Shown: positions 51,301 through 57,700 of the stretch, in pieces | Layout: every line of letters starts with the position of its first letter | Position numbering within the stretch: position 1 is the first letter of the stretch | From: Nonomuraea sp. PA05 | Lineage (GTDB): Bacteria; Actinomycetota; Actinomycetes; Streptosporangiales; Streptosporangiaceae | DNA: 64,000 nucleotides | Reading direction: 5' to 3' | Assembly: GCF_008086045.1 (NCBI RefSeq) | Contig: NZ_VSEY01000031.1 | Span: 1 to 64,000 of the forward strand | The notes under the pieces: generated by a model | Told to the model about the DNA's origin: nothing | The model's database searches: none | The model's input: the letters and a program-made list of their open reading frames with translations, nothing else | Position numbers and translations under genes: made by a program

Positions 51301-54300
51301 TACGACTGTTCCTGGCCGCCTTCGGCGGTGAGCGACTTGGTGGAGACGGCCACCACCGCGTTCGGCCGGATGAGGTAGTCGTACTCCTTGTCCGGCACGG
51401 CGGAGGCGGGCCGGTTGCCCAGCCACACCTTGGTCAGGTGGCCGGCGGCGTCGTACTGGACGGTGGTGGTCCTGCCGCCGGCGTCGGTGTCGCTGACGGG
51501 GCTGCCCCACGCCGGGTCGAGCACCTTGACGGTGGTGTGCGCCGTGGCGGCGTCGCCGGGCGTCGCGGGCGGGCCGCTCACCTCGACCTTCGTGGTCAGG
51601 CCGTGGGTCTGGGTGTACTTCGTGGTGGTGGTCCGGCCCGCCGCGTCGGTGACCGTGACGGGGCGGCCGTAGGCGTCGTACGTGGTGCGGGACGCGGCCA
51701 GGGGTGTCACCGCGGTGGCCGTGGCCTCCTTGGCCTTCTCCACCAGGGTGGCGTCGCCCAGGGTCGGCGCAGCCTTGAAGGCGCCGTTGTCGTAGTAGGT
51801 GCGCTCCTCGGAGATCAGGTCCTTGGCCAGGTCGGGGGTGTCGGCGCAGCGCCGTGCCACGGTCCTGACCTGGGCGGGCTTGGCGAGCACGCGGGCGCCG
51901 TCGGCGGTGAACGTCGTGGTGACGCACTTCTCGTCGCCGGTGACGGCGGTGTCGCCCTCGTCGTCGGTCTGGGCGGGCGCGCCGGTGGTGAGGTTGAACG
52001 CGGTGACGCTCGACCTGGTCGCCCGCCAGCCGTCGTCGAGCTTCTTCAGGCCGCGGGTGCCGGCGACGCCGCTCAGGTTGGCGGTGACGGTGATGCTGCC
52101 CTTGTCGATCGTGCGGGTGCGTGAGGCGGTCTGGTGGTGCCAGGGCCTGTTCATGCTCTTGCTGACGGGCTCGCCGCCGGCCCTGTCGTAGGTGATCGTC
52201 TTGAGGGTGAGGCCCTGCAGCGACTCGTGGTCGGGGTAGGAGCCGCCCTCGCCGTCGCTGACGGTGACCTTCTTGGTGCCGCCGTCGGCGTTCAGGCGGT
52301 CGCCGTCCATGCCCTGGAAGAACCAGTGGTCGGTCTGGGACGGGGCGGCGCTGGTGGCGCCGGTGCGGACCCGTACCTTGTCGTAGCCCTGCCACTGCGA
52401 CCAGGTGCGGTACTTCTCCTTGGTGAGCCCGTCGTCGTCGGTGAAGCGCCAGGCGGGCTCGCCGATGCTGTAGTCGTAGTCGGTGACCATGTCGGGCGAG
52501 CCGCCCGTCAGATCGGTCTGGACGAGCTGGGTGACCACGTACTTGTGGAACCAGTCGAGCGTCGGGCTGGCGTCGCCGCTGGTGCGCTCCCACATGACGG
52601 GGAAGCAGCGGCGGTGGTTGGCGGGCGGGCTGGGCGTGTCGCCGACGCGGCAGTCGGCCGCGGAGTAGTTGACGTCCAGGACGCCGCCGGTCTCGTTGGT
52701 GACGGAGCCGACGCGGTTCTTGATGAACGGGCCCACGTCGTCGCCGAGGGCGTCCACCCGGTTGGCGAGCTGGGTGTAGGCGAAGCTCACCGGCGGCATC
52801 ACCACCGGCGCGGGCCCGGCGTGGCCGGTGTGCACGATCGACTTCAGCAGGAGCTGCCGGTCCACGTCCGCGGTGCCCCAGTCGTGGGTGAAGGCCCACG
52901 AATCGACCGTGCGGTGGCCGGAGCCGTCGCTCTTGATCACCTTCGTGGTGGCCTCGACGACCCGCTTGCGCGTCCAGAACGTGGGCGCCGACGCCCCCTT
53001 GTAGTCCTCGCACTTGGTGCCGGCCGCGCAGTTGAGGTCCCAGGGAACGTCCTCCCAGTAGGCGGGATGGTCGTCGATCTTGGACTCGGCGCAGTCGTCG
53101 GCCGAGCGCAGGCACCGCTCGGCGACCTTGAAGTCCACCCGGGCCGGGGCGGTGGCCGGGTAGGGATCGGCGGCGTTCAGGCCGTACTCGACGCTCTTGA
53201 GGTAGCCGCCCCTGACGTAGGGGGTGTCGTCCTCGGCCCGCAGGTTGCGGCCGTAACGGTTGCCCTCCTGCCCGTAGTAGTAGACGATCGCGTTGCCGTG
53301 CGGGTCCTCGACGTAGTCGAGGTTCCACCGCCAGGCCTGCTGGCACCACGAGGTGGCGAAGGTGTCGTCGTGGCAGGGCTCGCCGGAGTCGTCGCCGTAG
53401 ATGGGCACGGTCCAGGTGGACTTCGTCTCGGCCTTGCCGGAGGCCCAGCCCTTCAGCCGGTTCTTGCCGAAGTGGTAGCGCTTGCCGTCCGGGGCGGTGA
53501 GCACCCAGTACTCGTTGTTGTCGTCGCCGTTGGCGGTGTCGGTGGCGGACCCGGACACCTTCTTGATCCGGGTGCCGTCGTCCTTGCGCAGCCGCCACTC
53601 GTTCTCGCCCGACTGCACCAGCTCACCGCCCTTGCCGCCGAGCGTCAGCACCGCGTTGTCGTAGCCCCAGCACTGGTCCATCGGGTGGACGTCGTAGGTG
53701 CCGTCCTTGGGCACGCCGTCGTCCTTGCACGAGCGATACTTGCGTTCGATGTAGCCGGGCCACAGGTCGAAGCCGTCGCCGACCTGCGAACCCTGGTTGT
53801 TGGAGCTGGAGGTGCGCCCGTCGATGGACGACGAGGAGTAGGCCACGCCCAGCTCGGGGGCGAGCCCGCCGGGCACCGGAGGCACCCGCAGGGGATACGA
53901 CCACGTGAAATCGCCGGTCTGGGTGCCGACCTGCCAGGTGGCCGAGGCCGCCAGCTCGGTCGCCTTGTAGTCGCCCTTGGAGCTCTCCGCGCCCGCGACC
54001 GCCGCGACGACGGCCGGTTCCGCGGCGGTCTCGACGTCGGCGGCGACCGTCCTGGCGCGGGTGTCGTTGGACGAGGGCAGCGGCGCGGCCGTCCGGCATC
54101 CCGGCAGGTCGGGCGTGGTCAGCGCGCACGCGGGCAGGCTCACCAGCCGCACCCGCGACCCGAACGCGCCGCCGAACGCCTCGGCGAACCCCGAGTAGTC
54201 CAGCCGCAGGCCGACCTTGCCCGGCCGGCCGGCCGCCTGCCCGACGGTGAGCAGCACCCCGCTGACACCGGCGCGCGAGGCGGCCGTCCGGTCGAGCATC

Positions 54301-54707
54301 CGCACCCGCACCTTGCCCGGCTCGGCGGCAGGCCCCTGTGCGGCCGCCTTCGCCTGCGATGCCGATGCGGAGATCCAGACGGGCAGCTCGCCCGCCCGTT
54401 GCGTGCCTGTCCGCCGGGAGCTGTTCTGCTCGTCGAGGGTGACCTCGGCCTCTCCCGCGGCCGGCCAGCGGACGACCGGGTCAGGAGCGCGCGGGGTGCC
54501 CTTGCGCGGCGTGACCTTCAAGGATGCGCCGGGCACCACGATCTCGTGGTCCACCGGTCTGGGCGGTTCCCCCGCTGCGGCCCGGGCCGTGCCGGTCGCC
54601 GGCGTTGCCGCGAGCAGCCCCGCCACCAGGGCCGTGGTCATTGCTAAGTGAAGGAGCCGGCGGACCGGCCCGCTTCCCACCCGCGTTCTCACACCGCGGA
54701 CAGTCAT
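48396..54707 (-). CDS. Secreted RHS/YD-repeat protein 2 (cassette B)
   Basis: 2103 residues, with a very strong GGAGGTGA ribosome site. A signal peptide is visible (RRLLHLAMTTALVAGLLAAT, then TGTARAAA). It is built like RHS1: shell motifs LDYSGFAEAFGG, GDFTWSYPLRVPPVPGGLAP and NNQGSQVGDGFDLWPGYIER; YD repeats such as YDAAGHLTKVWLGNRP and YNDVDQLISTEDARGKKLSV; core end GYDPNTGRFISVDPEIEMGR and NYADNNPATMSDPDGR at about 1840. After the core come a tyrosine-rich stretch (FPYVNYYLLGYRQFWVRYGN onwards), a proline-rich linker, and the C-x15-C-x2-FDR-x-G tip shared with RHS1. No enzymatic toxin motif and no immunity gene are seen. It follows LamG2 by 76 bp with a hairpin between them. Confidence 0.9.
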   Translation of the reverse strand: MTVRGVRTRVGSGPVRRLLHLAMTTALVAGLLAATPATGTARAAAGEPPRPVDHEIVVPGASLKVTPRKGTPRAPDPVVRWPAAGEAEVTLDEQNSSRRTGTQRAGELPVWISASASQAKAAAQGPAAEPGKVRVRMLDRTAASRAGVSGVLLTVGQAAGRPGKVGLRLDYSGFAEAFGGAFGSRVRLVSLPACALTTPDLPGCRTAAPLPSSNDTRARTVAADVETAAEPAVVAAVAGAESSKGDYKATELAASATWQVGTQTGDFTWSYPLRVPPVPGGLAPELGVAYSSSSIDGRTSSSNNQGSQVGDGFDLWPGYIERKYRSCKDDGVPKDGTYDVHPMDQCWGYDNAVLTLGGKGGELVQSGENEWRLRKDDGTRIKKVSGSATDTANGDDNNEYWVLTAPDGKRYHFGKNRLKGWASGKAETKSTWTVPIYGDDSGEPCHDDTFATSWCQQAWRWNLDYVEDPHGNAIVYYYGQEGNRYGRNLRAEDDTPYVRGGYLKSVEYGLNAADPYPATAPARVDFKVAERCLRSADDCAESKIDDHPAYWEDVPWDLNCAAGTKCEDYKGASAPTFWTRKRVVEATTKVIKSDGSGHRTVDSWAFTHDWGTADVDRQLLLKSIVHTGHAGPAPVVMPPVSFAYTQLANRVDALGDDVGPFIKNRVGSVTNETGGVLDVNYSAADCRVGDTPSPPANHRRCFPVMWERTSGDASPTLDWFHKYVVTQLVQTDLTGGSPDMVTDYDYSIGEPAWRFTDDDGLTKEKYRTWSQWQGYDKVRVRTGATSAAPSQTDHWFFQGMDGDRLNADGGTKKVTVSDGEGGSYPDHESLQGLTLKTITYDRAGGEPVSKSMNRPWHHQTASRTRTIDKGSITVTANLSGVAGTRGLKKLDDGWRATRSSVTAFNLTTGAPAQTDDEGDTAVTGDEKCVTTTFTADGARVLAKPAQVRTVARRCADTPDLAKDLISEERTYYDNGAFKAAPTLGDATLVEKAKEATATAVTPLAASRTTYDAYGRPVTVTDAAGRTTTTKYTQTHGLTTKVEVSGPPATPGDAATAHTTVKVLDPAWGSPVSDTDAGGRTTTVQYDAAGHLTKVWLGNRPASAVPDKEYDYLIRPNAVVAVSTKSLTAEGGQEQSYTLFDGWLRQRQLQAAGRDGATKGRLVSDTFYNAAGQVDRTYESYYADGEPRPEVFGVADPGKIETQHVHEYDGQGRATAERLLVGSSDAQEKWRTRYEYGGNWTRVTPPAGGTPVTTFTDAHDRRTEVREHRAGGYVATRFRYDHRGLESSVTGPGDHVWTTTYDLRGRKIQTSDPDKGVTKFSYNDVDQLISTEDARGKKLSVTYDGTGRRTGLYDATTASPGVKVAEWVYDTVRKGQLTSATRIVGTARYTTQVDIYDNLNRPTRKRVLLPGSEGALAPDGGYVFDTTYNLDGSVRAASSPAAGDLPAETTAFTYDDLGRLVATGSNLSTYLVGVDYTKTGKQIGQRLSIGAAGKQVDQTFSYEYGTQRLQKATTAHAGTAGTDRSVEYRYTDSGNLLQAVDTSRDGVDNQCFRYDDLQRLIDAWTQEGATCAADPGQATIGGPAPYRVNYAYDDAGNRTGETHYAAGPAGGVQSATRGYRYAGNPGVDPKYRGHQLADVSGDAESYGYDPVGNTTERRTSSGNQTLHWDAEGELVKVVDDKKGETTFLYTADGERLLRRDPAGTTLYLPDMEVRLDKGQSVAKAVRYHRNAMRTGQGVTFLVNDHHGTAELAINATDGSLSRRRYTPFGQLRASKGQWPAGNEKGFVGGIVDSTTDLTTLGARGYDPNTGRFISVDPEIEMGRSQQMNGYNYADNNPATMSDPDGRFPYVNYYLLGYRQFWVRYGNYNYLMRQNLYLVHVYLNIFTSRFYLAVSNWYVAARQRAFLQGPVAPGQKPLLRQPGIPDLTPRPPAEPAKPPAPAKPKKGTIGLCGGLGIKLTAAFSVEGCLVFDRKGVGLAGTYKTGMSTSVGAEASGGLFYKHTTIEGLATKPGTWDAYYGAEYESKKGWGGGGYAVTDSKGNLKGGGADVTYGVSQSLHHATAGQLPVGVTAERGRTVSKRLRNPVSWFQEKMRGFVWESYHPGG

Positions 54708-54743
54708 GCGTCACCTCCGAAGCGCGTCGTGGAGTCAGGCAGC

Positions 54744-54779
54744 GCGGGGGCCGGCGGCGGTCGGGCCGCCGGCCCCCGC
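54744..54779. terminator. Strong hairpin inside cassette B, between LamG2 and RHS2
   Basis: 54744-54758 and 54765-54779 are exact complements (15-bp arms rich in GGCCGGCGGC) around loop GGTCGG. It begins 5 nt past the LamG2 stop in the direction of transcription and ends 37 nt before the RHS2 start, just ahead of its ribosome site. It may be a terminator, a partial terminator setting the LamG2:RHS2 ratio, or an mRNA processing/stability element. Cassette A has only a 2-bp gap at the same place. Confidence 0.7.
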
Positions 54780-54783
54780 CGGA

Positions 54784-57700
54784 TCAGCCGGGGATCGAGG
54801 CGATCTCCGTGGGCACCGCCAGCATGTCGATGAGCTGCTGCGAGGCCACGCCGCGCAGCACCCACACGTCATCGATCACGCCGGCCCAGGCCTTGCCCGC
54901 CGGGTAGGCGCCGCCGGACAGGCCGCGGCCGACCTGGAGCGAGGCGATGGGGCCGAAGGGCCTGGTGCGGTGGCGGAAGGACAGGTTGTCCGCGCCGCCG
55001 ACGGCCTCCTTCACCCCGTTGACCCACAGCGTGACCGTCCCCTCGGTCGCGTCGTAGGTGACGGCGAGATGGTCCCAGTCGCCGAAGTTGCCCTGGTGGA
55101 ACATGGAGTGCTCCACGCTGGCCGTGGTCGCGCCGGTGCCGTCCTTGTCCGGTACGTCCAGCACGTAGCGCTGCTTGCCCGGGTCGTAGCGCACCGTGAT
55201 CGCGCTGTTGTGCGATCCGGCCAGGCCGAGCACGGTCATCGCCCTGCTGGGCTCTCCCGGGGTGGACACCCACGCCGAGACGGTGAAGCTGTCGCGGGTG
55301 TCGATCACCGGACCGGTCGCCGTGGCGTAGTCGTTGGCGCCGCCCGGCAGCTTCAGCGCCCCGCTCGGGGTTCCGGCCGGGGACTTGACCAGCACCTCGG
55401 CGAAGTCGGTGGTGATCTTGGCGGCGCCGTTGAGCGTCAGCGGGTAGGCGACGCCCTGCCCCGTGTCGGGGCTGCCGGGCGGGGTGCCGGTGGCGGCGTT
55501 GAGGTGCCACTTGCTCTCCACCACGGGCTTGATCGTGTACAGGTCCCGCACCTCGTCGCCGGTCACCACCCGGTCGAAGACCCGGACGTCGTCCACGACC
55601 CCCGGCGTGTAGTTGGCGAACTGCCCGTTGTACAGGCCGCGGCCGATCTGGAAGGCGCCGCCCGCCGCCCAGGCCGCCGTGCTCATGTCGCCCGGCACGC
55701 CTTCCACACCGTTGACGTAGAGCCGCAGCTTCTTGGTCACCACGTCCTGCACGCCGACCAGGTGAGTCCACCCGCCGGGCTTGGCCGGCTCCCTGGAGTA
55801 GGCGGTGCCCGCTCCGGTGGTGCCGGCGTCGCTCTGGACCCGCCACAGCTTCCACTTCTTGTCGCCCGGGTCGTACTTCAGGTAGAAGGGCGAGTTCTTG
55901 GTCGCGGCCTGGCTGGCCACGACGAAGTGGGTGGTGGGCAGCGTGGCCGGCATCTTCACCCACGCCGAGACGGCGAGGTTCTGGGTGGTGTCCACGACCG
56001 GGCCGCCGGTGGCGGCGTAGGCGGTGGTGCCGTTCAGCCGCATCGCGGTGCTCAGCGCCCCGGGCGCGCCGAGGGCGGCGCCGCCCTGCGGGGTGGCCGG
56101 GTGGGCGCCCTGGGTGTCGGCCAGCCTGGCCGCCCCCGCCGCCTCGTCCAGCTTCCAGTACGCCTTGGGCGCCCTGCCGTCGGCGACCCAGAACTCGTAG
56201 GTGCCGGTCGACCAGTTGTTGGCCGCGTCCCACGCCGTCACGTACAGCGTGTTCAGGCCGGCGTGCGTGGGCATCGCCTTGATCGACTCGGTGGCGGTGG
56301 TCTTCGTCTTCGCCGCTCCCTCGGCGGGGTCGGTGTTCATCGCCCACGCGTACTTGCTGACCCGGGTGTCGAGGGCGATCGTGAACGTGCCGTACCGGCC
56401 CACGCCGTCGGCCGGGACCTGCGCCGGGTCGGCCGGGTCGAGCGCGGGGTAGCCGTCGGCGCCGGTGGAGGTGACCTTCGGCTCGGGCAGCGCCCTGGCG
56501 TCGTAGACGAAGTAGCAGGCCGTGGCGTTGCCGTCCCAGCTCCACGGGCTCCACGCCCGCCCGTCGGAGGCGCGCACGCCCCAGTGGGCGACCACGCCCT
56601 GCGGGATGAGGTCCTTGGGGATCACCACGCTGAAGGAGGACTTGCGCGGGCCGTTGGCCGACATCTTCTTGACGGTGCCGAGGTTCTTGACCTTCTGGAC
56701 GCCGTTCTCCGTCCAGATCACCTGGAACTGCGCCTTGAGCTTCTCCCCCTCCACGCCCTTGTTGTCGGGGTCGGTGAGGTTCTTGGCGAACAGGGTCGGC
56801 AGCCGGTTGAACGTGGCCGGGGTGGCCGGGCCGCGGCAGGCGCCGCCGGGGCTGGAGGACAGCTGGCTCATCTTCGGCTGCGCGGGCGGGCTGTTGTAGT
56901 GCACGCGGACGAAGGCGTTGCGGTCGAAGCGCTTCCAGGCGAGCTGGTCGCCGCCGTCGCGGGCGCGCAGCCCGAAGGTGGTGTTCGACCAGCCCTTCCT
57001 GGCCGCCTCCTGGACGGCGCTGGTCACGTTGAACAGCACGTCACCGGCGGGACAGCCGGAGCTCCAGCCCTTGGCGACGTTCCTGCTGTCCAGCCGGCGC
57101 ACCCAGTTGTCGGAGGTCGAGTTCCAGGTGGAGCCCGTCCCGAAGCTCTTGGCCAGGTAGATGTCCACGACGCGCTTGCGGCACGAGGTGGCGAAGGTCT
57201 CCTGGGCGTGGAACTCGGCGGAGATGATCTGCTTGTGCGCGAACCTGGCGGTGGGGACGCGGTAGAACAGCCGCTTCTCGTACCAGCCGTTGCAGTAGCG
57301 GCCGGCGGGCGGGTAGTCGCGGGGGCAGCGGCCCATGCCCTCGTTCTTGGTGAAGTTGTACTTCGACCATCCGGCGCTGGAGACCATGAGGCGGGCCGAG
57401 GCGCGCGGGGTGTCCCACATGGGGTCGATGTAGAGGGGGTAGGTGGTGTCCGCGCCGGTGAGCAGGGCCGGGTCCGGCTTGAGCGTCATCTCGCCGCCGG
57501 TCACGGTCGTGGTCACGGTGGCGATCTTGGAGGTGTCGCCGGGCTGGCTGGCCGAGGCCTCCACGACGCCGTTGTCGGTCAGGTCCTCGCCGGGGTTCTC
57601 CCCGCCGTCGTCGGCCGTCGCCGCTCGCATGGCCGACGCCGAGGCCGGCGCGGTCGAGTCCCACATGATCGGCACCGGGGCCTCGTAGACCACGCTTCCG

